Below are positions 31,472 through 40,344 of a stretch of DNA of 45,098 nucleotides, in pieces; the first letter of the stretch is position 1; each line of letters begins with the position of its first letter. The DNA lies in NCBI GenBank assembly GCA_021732405.1, contig JAKFVB010000017.1, positions 1 to 45,098 on the forward strand, in the 5' to 3' direction. Made by a program: the position numbers and the translations under genes. This DNA is from Methylotenera sp. GTDB taxonomy: Bacteria > Pseudomonadota > Gammaproteobacteria > Burkholderiales > Methylophilaceae. The notes beneath the pieces are model-generated. The model worked only from the letters and a program-made list of their open reading frames with translations, was not told where the DNA came from and made no database searches.

Positions 31472-33752
31472 CCCTTTCAAAAAATCTTCGGGTGAAATGC
31501 CTTTGGGTAAAATTTCCACTAATCAAAAACCATTAACCAATGGCAGTGGCTCAGCCAACGATTCCAGTTCACCAAACAGACGCAGTTCAAGTGCCAATTA
31601 CAGTGCGCTGGGTGGTTTTGGGTTGCATCATTTTGGTTTTAATAACCTAGGCATTAAATCGCGCGTGATTTTACTAGGCACAGTTCCAGCCATGTTATTT
31701 GCGATTATTTTAGCAGGCTACGCTATTTCAAACGTGTTTGGTGTTTTAAATCAATCACTTAGTGATCGTGGCCGTATTATTGCATCACAACTGGCACCAG
31801 CCGCCGAATACGGCGTGATTTCAGGTAATCGCCAAATTCTGCAAAAATTAGTCCAGCAAGCTTTAGTGAATGAACAAGAAGTGAGAACCGTATTGGTGAT
31901 TGACAGTAAAGGCATCGTGCTGGCACTCAGCGGCCGGCCACTGGCGCAAGAGTTAATTAACCGCATCGATAAAGACAATATTAGTGAGTTTAGACAAAAA
32001 AACAGCACTATATTTACCGCGCCCATTACCCGCAGCTTGGTTGAGATTGATGATTTTACTAGCCCATACGATGCTGGGCGAGATACATACAAAAGCGAAG
32101 AGCCAATGGAAATTGGCCAAGTTTATGTGGATTTAAGCAATCAAACTTTGCATAGTTTAAAGCAAGATTTAATCACTAAAATTGTGTTAATCGGCCTATT
32201 TGGTTTGTTAGTGAGTGTATTAATTGCTTGGTGGATTGGGCGCAATATCACCAAACCGATTCAAGAAATTGCGCACGCTGTTAATAAAGTTGGCGAAGGA
32301 ATCTTCGCACAAACCATCACCGAAAACTCCAGCGGCGAACTTAAAACCTTGCAAAAAGGCTTTAACTCCATGTCTACCAGCCTTAAACAAGCATACGACA
32401 CGATGCAAGACAAAATAAATGATGCAACCAGTATGTTACGGCATCAAGCACAACATGATGATTTAACAGGTTTAATTAATCGCCGTGAGTTTGAAGCCAG
32501 ACTGGAGCGCAGCTTAAAAAATGTGTACGAATCTAATGCGCAGCATGTATTTTGCTACATGGATTTAGATCAATTTAAGTTGGTAAATGACACCTGCGGC
32601 CATGCGGCAGGCGACGAGTTGCTCAAGCAGGTTAGCGAATTGTTTGCCAACCGCATGCGCGATAGAGACACTTTGGCACGTTTAGGTGGTGATGAATTTG
32701 GCTTGTTATTAGAAAACTGCAGCCTTGCCGATGCCGACCAAATTACCAGTACCATTTTAAAAATCGTGCGTGATTACCGTTTTATGCATGACGATAAAAT
32801 TTTTAATATTGGCGTCAGTATCGGCATTGTAGTGGTGAATGCGAGCTTTGAGAGTGTCAGCGATATTATTCATGCGGCCGATTCAGCTTGTTACTCTGCC
32901 AAAAAAGCGGGCCGTAATCAAAGCTTTTTATTCAGTGCTGGTGATATTGAAGTCGCTCAGCGTCGCAGCCAAGTCGAAGCAATCTCTGACATTACCGATG
33001 AAATTGATGATGAACAATTTATGCTGTATTGCCAGCCCATCGTGCCACTTTCTATTCACGTGCCAGCCCAGCATCACTATGAAGTGTTAATTAGAAAAGT
33101 CAGCCCAGACGGCAAAATCATGTTACCTACTTCGTTTATTCCATCGGCTGAGCGTTATCATTTAATGCCTAATATTGATCGCTGGGTGATTCGTAACACA
33201 TTTGCCGCATATCGCGAAATGCTGGATAAAAGCGCAGAAAAATGTAACTACGTATTTTCGATTAACTTATCGGGCACCTCGTTAGGCGATAAAAGCTTGC
33301 TAGGCTTTATTCGTGAACAACTAGTCATTTACGCCATACCACCAACGTCTATTTGTTTTGAAATTACCGAAACCTCAGCGATTGTGAATCTTAAAAACAC
33401 CATTCACTTATTTACAGCATTAAGAAAATTAGGCTGTAGCTTTGCGCTAGACGATTTTGGTAGCGGCATGTCATCGTTTACCTATTTGAAAAATTTTGAA
33501 GTAGATTATTTAAAAATTGACGGCGCATTTGTAAAAGAAATGCACACCAATAAAATTGACCACGCCATGGTGCGCTCGATTCACAGTGTGGCAGAGGCCA
33601 TGAACATTAAAACTGTGGCTGAATTTGTAGAAAATGAAGCGATTTTAAAAGAGCTTAAATTAATTGGTGTGCATTATGGACAAGGCATGCACCTTGGCTC
33701 ACCCGTTTCGATTAAAAAATTGATTGAGAATTTTTCGCAATTAAACTCATAA
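31464..33752 (+). CDS. Membrane GGDEF-EAL protein with HAMP domain
   Basis: A protein of about 762 residues. The low-complexity N-terminus is followed by a membrane helix (about 55-80), a periplasmic sensor region (to about 235), a second helix, HAMP (WWIGRNITKPIQEIAHAVNKVG), GGDEF and EAL. The cyclase site GGDEF is intact with an I-site RDRD five residues earlier. The EAL half keeps the catalytic set (EVLIR, INLSG, EITE, LDDFGSG, KIDG, AEFVE, QG), so it could both make and degrade cyclic di-GMP. ATG 31464 overlaps the binding-protein stop by eight bases; ATG 31446 is an alternative. The cassette suggests ligand-controlled c-di-GMP signalling. Confidence 0.9.
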   Translation: MSNPFKKSSGEMPLGKISTNQKPLTNGSGSANDSSSPNRRSSSANYSALGGFGLHHFGFNNLGIKSRVILLGTVPAMLFAIILAGYAISNVFGVLNQSLSDRGRIIASQLAPAAEYGVISGNRQILQKLVQQALVNEQEVRTVLVIDSKGIVLALSGRPLAQELINRIDKDNISEFRQKNSTIFTAPITRSLVEIDDFTSPYDAGRDTYKSEEPMEIGQVYVDLSNQTLHSLKQDLITKIVLIGLFGLLVSVLIAWWIGRNITKPIQEIAHAVNKVGEGIFAQTITENSSGELKTLQKGFNSMSTSLKQAYDTMQDKINDATSMLRHQAQHDDLTGLINRREFEARLERSLKNVYESNAQHVFCYMDLDQFKLVNDTCGHAAGDELLKQVSELFANRMRDRDTLARLGGDEFGLLLENCSLADADQITSTILKIVRDYRFMHDDKIFNIGVSIGIVVVNASFESVSDIIHAADSACYSAKKAGRNQSFLFSAGDIEVAQRRSQVEAISDITDEIDDEQFMLYCQPIVPLSIHVPAQHHYEVLIRKVSPDGKIMLPTSFIPSAERYHLMPNIDRWVIRNTFAAYREMLDKSAEKCNYVFSINLSGTSLGDKSLLGFIREQLVIYAIPPTSICFEITETSAIVNLKNTIHLFTALRKLGCSFALDDFGSGMSSFTYLKNFEVDYLKIDGAFVKEMHTNKIDHAMVRSIHSVAEAMNIKTVAEFVENEAILKELKLIGVHYGQGMHLGSPVSIKKLIENFSQLNS

Positions 33753-33796
33753 TGGTGTTTAATTAGCGCGCACTGCGTTTAACCCATTTAGCAGTT

Positions 33797-33940
33797 ATGG
33801 GTATCTCTGTAAATTCAAGTTTCTAAGTTAAACAAGGCGCGATTAAAAAATAATGACGCCGCATATATTGATATGTAAGGAATTATTTTTTATGAGCAAC
33901 GCAGTGTAACGACGAAAATTGGATTTACAGAGATGCCCAT
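33797..33940 (+). repeat. Structured intergenic repeat, copy 2 (abuts ruvB start)
   Basis: A 144-bp element related to copy 1. The core from AAGTTTCTAAG to GCATAT is identical, the apical loop is ATTG instead of GGTTA, and ATATGTAAGGAATT onward is identical bar one base. The outer stem (ATGGGTATCTCTGTAAAT with ATTTACAGAGATGCCCAT) differs from copy 1 by paired changes: A-U to G-C, C-G to A-U and U-A to C-G. The 3' arm ends one base before the ruvB ATG (33941), so any ruvB ribosome-binding sequence (CAGAGATG) is inside the stem. Confidence 0.88.
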
Positions 33941-34978
33941 ATGATAGAAACAGACCGTTTTATTGCCCCAGAAGCCGCCAGCCCTCAAGAAGAGGCGATT
34001 GAGCGCGCGCTGCGTCCCAAAGCCCTAGATGAATATGTTGGCCAAGAAAAAGCGCGTAGCCAGCTAGAGATTTTTATTAACGCCGCGCGTGGCAGAAGTG
34101 AAGCCTTAGACCATGTGCTGCTGTTTGGCCCACCCGGCTTAGGCAAAACGACTTTAGCGCATATTATTGCGCGGGAAATGGGTGTTAACTTACGTCAAAC
34201 CTCAGGGCCTGTATTAGAACGCGCAGGCGATTTAGCCGCCCTACTCACCAATTTAGAGCCTAACGATGTGCTATTTATTGATGAAATTCATCGTTTAAGC
34301 CCTGTAGTAGAAGAGATTTTGTATCCAGCGATGGAAGATTACCGTTTGGATATTATGATTGGTGAAGGCCCTGCGGCAAGAAGCGTGCGCCTAGATTTGC
34401 CGCCATTTACACTGGTTGGTGCCACCACCCGCGCAGGCATGTTAACTAATCCATTGAGAGACCGTTTTGGCATTGTTTCGCGCTTAGAATTTTATACATC
34501 AGAAGAGTTAAGTAAAATCGTGCATCGCAGTGCTGGTTTGTTAGAAGTGCAAATTACAGCAACAGGTGCGCTAGAAGTAGCCAAGCGATCACGTGGTACG
34601 CCGCGCATTGCGAATCGATTGTTGCGCCGGGTGCGCGATTACGCACAAGTGAAATCAGACGGTATTGTCAGCAGCGAAGTAGCAGATGCGGCGCTTAAAA
34701 TGTTGGATGTGGATAGTCTTGGTTTTGATGTGATGGATAGAAAACTATTGCAAGCTGTGCTTGAAAAATTCGGTGGCGGCCCAGTCGGTTTAGATAATCT
34801 GGCGGCGGCAATCGGTGAAGAGCGCGATACCATTGAAGATGTACTAGAACCTTATTTGATTCAGCAAGGATATTTAATGCGCACACCGCGCGGCCGTATC
34901 GCTACAGGCTTGGCTTATCAGCATTTTGGCTTGCCAGTGCCTAAAACATTAGCAGCAGGTGAAGCTTGGCAGCAGTAA
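33941..34978 (+). CDS. ruvB: Holliday junction branch-migration motor RuvB
   Basis: A 345-residue AAA+ ATPase of normal length. The Walker A is [11 protein letters not shown], the Walker B is [10 protein letters not shown], sensor 1 is GATTRAGML and the arginine finger region is [12 protein letters not shown]-terminal winged helix follows ([23 protein letters not shown]). The start MIETDRFI matches the family. It acts with RuvA on Holliday junctions. It is separated from ruvA by 6.7 kb and five genes. The start codon is flush with structured repeat copy 2, so translation control is possible. ybgC overlaps its end by 13 bp. Confidence 0.97.
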   Translation: MIETDRFIAPEAASPQEEAIERALRPKALDEYVGQEKARSQLEIFINAARGRSEALDHVLLFGPPGLGKTTLAHIIAREMGVNLRQTSGPVLERAGDLAALLTNLEPNDVLFIDEIHRLSPVVEEILYPAMEDYRLDIMIGEGPAARSVRLDLPPFTLVGATTRAGMLTNPLRDRFGIVSRLEFYTSEELSKIVHRSAGLLEVQITATGALEVAKRSRGTPRIANRLLRRVRDYAQVKSDGIVSSEVADAALKMLDVDSLGFDVMDRKLLQAVLEKFGGGPVGLDNLAAAIGEERDTIEDVLEPYLIQQGYLMRTPRGRIATGLAYQHFGLPVPKTLAAGEAWQQ

Positions 34979-35391
34979 ACTCGCATCAATGGCCTGTACG
35001 CGTCTACTACGAAAATACCGATGCGGGCGGGGTGGTTTATCATGCGCAATATCTTAATTTTATGGAACGCGCTCGCACTGAGTGGTTGCGCCATTTAGGG
35101 TTTGAGCACACCTCTCTATTGCAAGAATACAATTGTGTGTTTGTGGTGCATAGCATGCAAATTCAGTTTAAAAAATCCGCTAAATTAGACGATTTGCTTA
35201 CAGTCAATAGTGAAATTACTAAAACAGGGCATGGTAGTGTAGAGTTTTTACAAACAATCCAGTTAAATCAACAAACATTAATAACGGCACAAGTAAAATT
35301 AGCGTGTGTAAATGGGTTAAGTTTTAAACCAATTCCTGTACCGATTGCTGTAAAACGCATCATGGAAAATCAAGTAGTGGAGAGAGTATGA
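34966..35391 (+). CDS. ybgC: Tol-Pal-associated acyl-CoA thioesterase YbgC
   Basis: A 141-residue hotdog-fold thioesterase. [36 protein letters not shown] carries the catalytic Asp in DAGGVVYH. It starts at TTG 34966 within the ruvB end, 13 bp before its stop, and overlaps tolQ by 4 bp (ATGA). It is the first gene of the conserved ybgC-tolQRAB-pal-ybgF operon, which maintains outer-membrane constriction at division. Its link to phospholipid metabolism is described for homologues. Confidence 0.93.
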   Translation: MAAVNSHQWPVRVYYENTDAGGVVYHAQYLNFMERARTEWLRHLGFEHTSLLQEYNCVFVVHSMQIQFKKSAKLDDLLTVNSEITKTGHGSVEFLQTIQLNQQTLITAQVKLACVNGLSFKPIPVPIAVKRIMENQVVERV

Positions 35392-36062
35392 ACGCAGAAA
35401 ATGATATGTCTTTGTTAAGCTTAATTTCGGGCGCCAGCTTGCCTGTGCAGTTGGTGATGCTGATATTATTGATGACTTCGCTTTTTTCTTGGTGGTATAT
35501 TTTTATTAAGGTTGCCACCATTAAGCGCGCAGAAACCGAATCAGAAGACTTTGAAAATAAATTTTGGTCTGGTGGCGATTTAAATAAACTGTACGAAAGT
35601 GTGACCGCTGGCCGCCGCAAGCCGCAAGGCATGGCGAGTATATTTGAGGCAGGATTTAAAGAATTTATCCGCCACAAACAGCAAGGCAGGATGGAAGTCA
35701 GCGATGTGATGGAAGGCTCGCGCCGCGCCATGCGCGCCGCTTATAACCGTGAACTTGATGACTTAGATGCGCATTTGCCATTCCTAGCATCCGTCGGCTC
35801 GGTGAGCCCATATATTGGTTTGTTTGGCACGGTATGGGGCATCATGAATTCGTTTCGTGGCTTATCCAGCGTGGCACAAGCGACGCTTAGCCAAGTAGCA
35901 CCTGGTATTGCAGAGGCCTTAATTGCGACCGCGATTGGCTTATTTGCAGCGATTCCTGCAGTGATTGCCTACAACCGATTTGCAAGCTCAGTGGATAGGC
36001 TGTCGGTACGCTACGAAAGTTTTATGGAAGAATTTACTAATATTTTACAACGTAAATCATAA
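35388..36062 (+). CDS. tolQ: Tol-Pal proton-channel protein TolQ
   Basis: The product has 224 residues with three membrane helices: about 20-40, 137-157 (FLASVGSVSPYIGLFGTVWGIMNSF) and 170-195. The MotA/TolQ/ExbB signature is present (GTVWGIMNSFRGL, then APGIAEALIATAIGLFAAIPAVIAYN). It forms the proton-driven stator with TolR. The ATGA overlap with ybgC shows coupling. It is preferred over ExbB because of the operon context. Confidence 0.95.
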   Translation: MNAENDMSLLSLISGASLPVQLVMLILLMTSLFSWWYIFIKVATIKRAETESEDFENKFWSGGDLNKLYESVTAGRRKPQGMASIFEAGFKEFIRHKQQGRMEVSDVMEGSRRAMRAAYNRELDDLDAHLPFLASVGSVSPYIGLFGTVWGIMNSFRGLSSVAQATLSQVAPGIAEALIATAIGLFAAIPAVIAYNRFASSVDRLSVRYESFMEEFTNILQRKS

Positions 36063-36072
36063 GGGGTAAAAA

Positions 36073-36468
36073 ATGCGTACTCGCAAACGCCGCATGATGA
36101 ACCAAATTAACGTGGTGCCCTATATCGATGTGACATTGGTGTTGCTGGTTATTTTTATGGTGACAGCACCCATGACCAACCCTGGTGTGGTTGATTTACC
36201 TAAAGTGGGGCAGGAAGCACTAAAGCAACATGCTGTGCCACCAATCGTACTGACTGTTAAGTTAGATAAAAAAATAGAGCTAGAAAATACGCCAATAACG
36301 CGCGATATTTTGCTTGCAAAAGTTAGAGATGCGCTTAAAAAAAATCCAGAGCGCGCAGTTGTAATAGCAGCAGATAAAAATGTTAAGTACGATGACGTAA
36401 CTGCTGTAATGGGATTGTTGAAACAAAATAAAGTGGAAAAAGTTGGGCTATTATTAGGTCCTAGTTAA
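36073..36468 (+). CDS. tolR: Tol-Pal protein TolR
   Basis: A 131-residue protein with one N-terminal membrane helix carrying the essential acidic residue in VVPYIDVTLVLLVIFMV (Asp at about 18) and a periplasmic ExbD/TolR domain. The ending VMGLLKQNKVEKVGLL is typical. It pairs with TolQ. RBS GGGGTAAAA precedes the ATG. One base separates it from tolA. Confidence 0.95.
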   Translation: MRTRKRRMMNQINVVPYIDVTLVLLVIFMVTAPMTNPGVVDLPKVGQEALKQHAVPPIVLTVKLDKKIELENTPITRDILLAKVRDALKKNPERAVVIAADKNVKYDDVTAVMGLLKQNKVEKVGLLLGPS

Positions 36469-36469
36469 C

Positions 36470-37288
36470 ATGCTAAGAAAGCACGAAAACACAGATTCAT
36501 GGAAAGCAGGTGGTTTGGCGATTGCCGTACATGTGTTGCTATTGGGTGCGATGCTGGTTTCGTTTAATTGGAAAGCCGCACACCCCGTGTTAAATGTTAC
36601 AGAAGTAGAGTTATGGGATAAGTTGCCTGCAGCTAAACCAGTTCTTCAGCCACAGCCAAAACCTGAGCCTAAACCCGTTATAGAGGAAAAGCCAGAGCCG
36701 AAACCAGAACCCAAGCCAATTGTTGAGGAAAAACCTGAGCCTGAACAACCAAAAGTGGATATTGCGTTAGAAAATAAGAAAAAAAAACTTGAGCAACAAG
36801 CAAAAATTGAACTAGAAAAAAACAAGAAAGCAGAACTGGCTAAAAAAATAGCGCAACAAATACGCGAAGAAGATTTGCAGAATAATAAGGCCGCAGAAAA
36901 ACAAGCAAAACTCGACCGCGAAAAAGCATTAAATAAGTTACAACAAGATTTGCTAAATGAAAACAGTGGTGCGGATACTAAAACTGCCAGTGCGGCCAAT
37001 GCCAGCATTATTGGTGAATATACCGAAAAAATTAAAGCTAAAATTCGCGGTAATGTGAATAAAACATTGTGCGGTGATGGCAACCCAGAATTGCGTTTTG
37101 ATATTGGTTTGCTACCCACGGGCGAGTTAAGCGGCCCGCCCAAACTAGTAAAATCGAGTGGCAGCGCTGCTTGTGATGACGCTGTGGAGCGTGCCATTAC
37201 AGCCTCTCAGCCATTGCCGCTGCCGACAGACCCTGCTATTTATGCAAAATTTAGAAGCTTAAATTTACGATTCAAACCGAACGAGTAA
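36470..37288 (+). CDS. tolA: Tol-Pal protein TolA
   Basis: The product has 272 residues. It has an N-terminal membrane helix (about 15-35), a Pro/Glu/Lys repeat region (PEPKPVIEEKPEPKPEPKP), a charged alpha-helical domain to about 165, and a C-terminal TonB-like domain (YTEKIKAKIRGNVNKTLCGDG, then SSGSAACDDAVERAITASQPLPLPTDP) with a cysteine pair typical of TolA C-termini. It is shorter than E. coli TolA (421) in the helical spacer. It links the TolQR motor to TolB/Pal. Confidence 0.93.
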   Translation: MLRKHENTDSWKAGGLAIAVHVLLLGAMLVSFNWKAAHPVLNVTEVELWDKLPAAKPVLQPQPKPEPKPVIEEKPEPKPEPKPIVEEKPEPEQPKVDIALENKKKKLEQQAKIELEKNKKAELAKKIAQQIREEDLQNNKAAEKQAKLDREKALNKLQQDLLNENSGADTKTASAANASIIGEYTEKIKAKIRGNVNKTLCGDGNPELRFDIGLLPTGELSGPPKLVKSSGSAACDDAVERAITASQPLPLPTDPAIYAKFRSLNLRFKPNE

Positions 37289-37422
37289 GCACTAAAATAA
37301 ATGTAGAAAATTCGATGTAAATAAAGCGTTAAGTATGTAACAAAGTGTAAATAGAGTGGCATCTATAGCTGTTTGCAGTAGAATTTGATTGAACTTTTAA
37401 GCGGATACAACACTAAAAGATA

Positions 37423-38697
37423 ATGAAACTATTTAAATTAATGGCTTTTTTAGCCAGTTTTTTGGCAACAACTCTCAGTTACGCTGCACTGGATATTGAA
37501 ATTAGTGGCGGCAGTGCGCAGCAAATTCCAATTGCGGTTGTGCCTTTTGCTAATGCTGGCGCCACTAAAGATAATATGAGTGAGATTATTAGCGCGGACT
37601 TAAAAAGAAGTGGCCTATTTAGAGTGTTAGAAACACGCGGCATGGCGAATTTACCTACGACACCTGCTCAAATCAAGTATGCAGAATGGGTTGCGCTACA
37701 AGCGCAAGCTTTAACAGTGGGCACTGTGGAGCCAATTGCAGGTGGCCGTTTTAAAGTGAGTTTTCAGCTGATGGATGCGTTAAAGCAAACGCAATTAGCT
37801 GGCATGGATTATCAAATTACGCCCAGTCAGGTGCGCACAACGGCGCATAAAATTGCCGATATCATCTACCAAAAATTAACAGGCGAGCCAGGCGCTTTTG
37901 CCAGCCGTATTGCTTACATTACCAAAATAGGCAAGCGCTATGCCTTACAAGTGGCTGATGCAGATGGGTTTAATCCGCAAACGGTTGTTTCATCCAATGA
38001 GCCGATTATTTCGCCTGCGTGGTCGCCTGACGGCAGCAAATTAGCGTATGTTTCGTTTGAAAAGAAAAAACCGATTATTTTTGTGCAATCGCTCACCAGT
38101 GGTAAACGCGAAGTTTTGGCCAATTTTAAAGGCAATAACAGTGCGCCGTCTTGGTCGCCAGATGGCAATAAATTGGCGATTGTTTTAACGTATGGTGCAA
38201 ATTCGCAAGTGCACACTATTAATGCCAATGGCAGCGGTTTAAAATTAATTACAAAAAGTAACGCGATTGATACGGAGCCGGTATTTTCGCCAGATGGCAG
38301 CCATATTTACTTTAGCTCAGACCGTGGCGGCAAGCCGCAAATTTACAAGGTAGCAATTGATGGTGGAGCGCCAAGCCGCGTGACGTTTGAAGGTGCTTAT
38401 AATGTATCACCAAAATTTTCACCCGATGGTAAATCGCTCGCATACATTCGTAATGACGGGGGTAAATTTAAGGTGGCTTTGCAAGATTTGGCAACAGGGC
38501 AAGTGCAATTGTTATCTGAGGGAAGCCAAGATGAATCGCCCAGCTTTGCGCCCAATGGTCGTGTCATTTTATACGCGACTAAAGCGCGCGGCCGTGGCGC
38601 GTTGGCAGCAGTTTCATCTGATGGCAAAGTACGTCAACGTTTAAACGACGCAGCGGGTGATGTGCGTGAACCAGCTTGGGGACCTTTATTAAATTAG
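37423..38697 (+). CDS. tolB: Tol-Pal translocation protein TolB
   Basis: The product has 424 residues. Signal peptide (AFLASFLATTLSYA), N-terminal TolB domain (QIPIAVVPFANAG, IISADLKRSGLFRVL), and a six-bladed propeller of WD40-like repeats with SPDGSKLAYVSF, SPDGNKLAIV, SPDGSHIYFSSDRGGKPQIY and later blades. It is periplasmic and binds Pal and TolA. The 134-bp gap after tolA is the largest in the operon, so an internal promoter is possible. Confidence 0.95.
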   Translation: MKLFKLMAFLASFLATTLSYAALDIEISGGSAQQIPIAVVPFANAGATKDNMSEIISADLKRSGLFRVLETRGMANLPTTPAQIKYAEWVALQAQALTVGTVEPIAGGRFKVSFQLMDALKQTQLAGMDYQITPSQVRTTAHKIADIIYQKLTGEPGAFASRIAYITKIGKRYALQVADADGFNPQTVVSSNEPIISPAWSPDGSKLAYVSFEKKKPIIFVQSLTSGKREVLANFKGNNSAPSWSPDGNKLAIVLTYGANSQVHTINANGSGLKLITKSNAIDTEPVFSPDGSHIYFSSDRGGKPQIYKVAIDGGAPSRVTFEGAYNVSPKFSPDGKSLAYIRNDGGKFKVALQDLATGQVQLLSEGSQDESPSFAPNGRVILYATKARGRGALAAVSSDGKVRQRLNDAAGDVREPAWGPLLN

Positions 38698-38817
38698 TGC
38701 GTACTGCCTAATTAATGTGAATCAAAAGAATTGACACATTGATTGGTGCGCTAAATAATGATATTCAATTTCGTTTCAAACTTAAGTCCCAATTTGGGCA
38801 TAAAAAAGGAGAGCAAT

Positions 38818-39399
38818 ATGACTAAGCAATCTGCAATAAATACGAAATTAATCACAGCATTGGGTTTGGCTGTTTTTTTGGTCGCATGTAAAAGTACGCC
38901 AATAACACCTGCTAAAGTAGAAGACAAAAGCCCAAGCTCAGCATCAACTGCAACCAACTCAGGTGGCGATACAGGCGCTGATGCAAATGCAGTGAAAGAA
39001 GTCATGGTAGATGGTAATGCTAACGGTTCTGCAGACGGCAACCCATTGCGCGATCCAAACAATATTTTATCTAAACGTAATATTTATTTTGATTATGATA
39101 GCGATGCAGTGAAAGCGGAATATCGCCCAATTGTTGAAGCACAAGCTAAATATTTATTAGCTCACCCTGATGCCAAAATGACGCTACAAGGTAACACGGA
39201 TGAGCGTGGCACACGTGAATACAACTTGTCGCTTGGTCAACGTCGTTCTGTTGCCGTTAAAAAATCACTTAACTTATTAGGTGTGCAAGATACACAAATT
39301 GAAACGGTAAGTTACGGCGAAGAGAAAGCCACACAAAATTGTGCAGGCGAAGCATGCGATAAAGATCGTCGTGTTGATATCGTGCATCAAGGCGAGTAA
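38818..39399 (+). CDS. pal: Peptidoglycan-associated lipoprotein Pal
   Basis: A protein of about 193 residues. The lipobox is LVACKS (Cys at about 24) and the OmpA-like domain starts at about residue 88 (RNIYFDYDSDAVKAEYRPIVEAQAKYLLAHP, GNTDERGTREYNLSLGQRRS). ATG 38818 with GGAGAG in front gives the correct lipoprotein signal; an upstream ATG at 38758 would bury it. A Ser/Thr/Gly-rich linker of about 50 residues tethers the domain. It binds peptidoglycan and completes the Tol-Pal bridge. Confidence 0.95.
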   Translation: MTKQSAINTKLITALGLAVFLVACKSTPITPAKVEDKSPSSASTATNSGGDTGADANAVKEVMVDGNANGSADGNPLRDPNNILSKRNIYFDYDSDAVKAEYRPIVEAQAKYLLAHPDAKMTLQGNTDERGTREYNLSLGQRRSVAVKKSLNLLGVQDTQIETVSYGEEKATQNCAGEACDKDRRVDIVHQGE

Positions 39400-39416
39400 T
39401 TATTTTGCCTAGTGTT

Positions 39417-40250
39417 ATGTTTAAAAATCTGCAAAAAAATCTACCCAGCAGTCTATTGGCGCTGTTGATTGCAACTACTGCAATCAACAGTCATGCCGCA
39501 CTTTTTGATGATAAAGAAGCGCGTAAAAAGATTTTAGAAGTAGAAGCTAAAAGCCAAAGTAATTTTGACGCGAATCAAGCTGCAATTAATGATTTGAAAA
39601 AAAGCCAAGCCGCCATTGAAAAGCGGCTTGCTGCGATTGAAGCCGTCATACAAGGTCAAGGTTTGGCCGATATGCAAAATCAATTAGAGTCGCTGAAGCA
39701 GGAAGTAGCTAATCTAAAAGGCGAGCTAGAGTTGGCTAACCACCATTTAGAAACCACACAGCAACGTCAAAAAGATTTGTATACCGATACCGACACACGC
39801 CTGCGTAAGATAGAAAGTGCAGCAGTAGCGTCGCCGGCAATCCCCGTAGCTGCCGTTGTGGTAGAAGAAAAAGATGTGAAAGCGTTTGCTGAAGCCGATA
39901 GTTTGAGCAAATCTGCCAAGCATAAAGAGGCTTTTACTGCTTTTGATAGTTTTCTTAAAGATTATCCCAATAGCAAGCTAGCGCCAGATGCGCTATATGG
40001 CATGGGTTATTCGCAATTCGCACTCAAAAACTACAAATCTAGCATTGCCACTCAGCAAAAAGTGATTGATTTGCACGCAGAAAGCTCAAAAGTGCCAGAC
40101 GCAATGTACAGCATGGCCAATAGCCAGATTCAGTTAGGGCAAGTGACTAATGCTAAAAAAACTTTGCGTGATTTAGTGGTTAAGTATCCCGATGCAGAAG
40201 TGACGCCTAACGCACAAAAGCGTTTAAAAATGCTGGAAGCACTGAAGTAA
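39417..40250 (+). CDS. ybgF: Tol-Pal coordinator CpoB/YbgF
   Basis: A protein of about 277 residues. Signal peptide (SLLALLIATTAINSHA), N-terminal coiled-coil trimerisation region (about 35-135, LEAEVKS-like heptads), and a TPR domain with YPNSKLAPDALYGMGYSQFALKNYKSSIATQQKVIDLHAESSKVPDAMYSMANSQIQLG. It coordinates outer-membrane constriction with septal peptidoglycan synthesis. TTG 39405 would add four residues and has GGCGAG at a better distance; ATG 39417 is given as the conservative start. It ends the operon at a terminator. Confidence 0.92.
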   Translation: MFKNLQKNLPSSLLALLIATTAINSHAALFDDKEARKKILEVEAKSQSNFDANQAAINDLKKSQAAIEKRLAAIEAVIQGQGLADMQNQLESLKQEVANLKGELELANHHLETTQQRQKDLYTDTDTRLRKIESAAVASPAIPVAAVVVEEKDVKAFAEADSLSKSAKHKEAFTAFDSFLKDYPNSKLAPDALYGMGYSQFALKNYKSSIATQQKVIDLHAESSKVPDAMYSMANSQIQLGQVTNAKKTLRDLVVKYPDAEVTPNAQKRLKMLEALK

Positions 40251-40290
40251 CGCTGTGAAAGTCTAACTTAACTGTTTTTCGCGGTAAAAT

Positions 40291-40319
40291 AACGCCAGCT
40301 TAACAGTTGGCGTTTTGCT
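40291..40319 (+). terminator. Intrinsic terminator of the Tol-Pal operon
   Basis: AACGCCA and TTGGCGTT surround a short loop (GCTTAACAG), followed by TTGCTTTTT. It lies about 40 bp after the ybgF stop. Confidence 0.8.
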
Positions 40320-40344
40320 TTTTGCATTCACCTAGATATTATTT

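Noticed and set aside
36646-37197. Long minus-strand ORF (183 residues) over tolA
   Set aside because: It is Ser/Phe-rich low complexity created by the Lys/Glu repeats of tolA on the other strand; tolA is certain from its operon.
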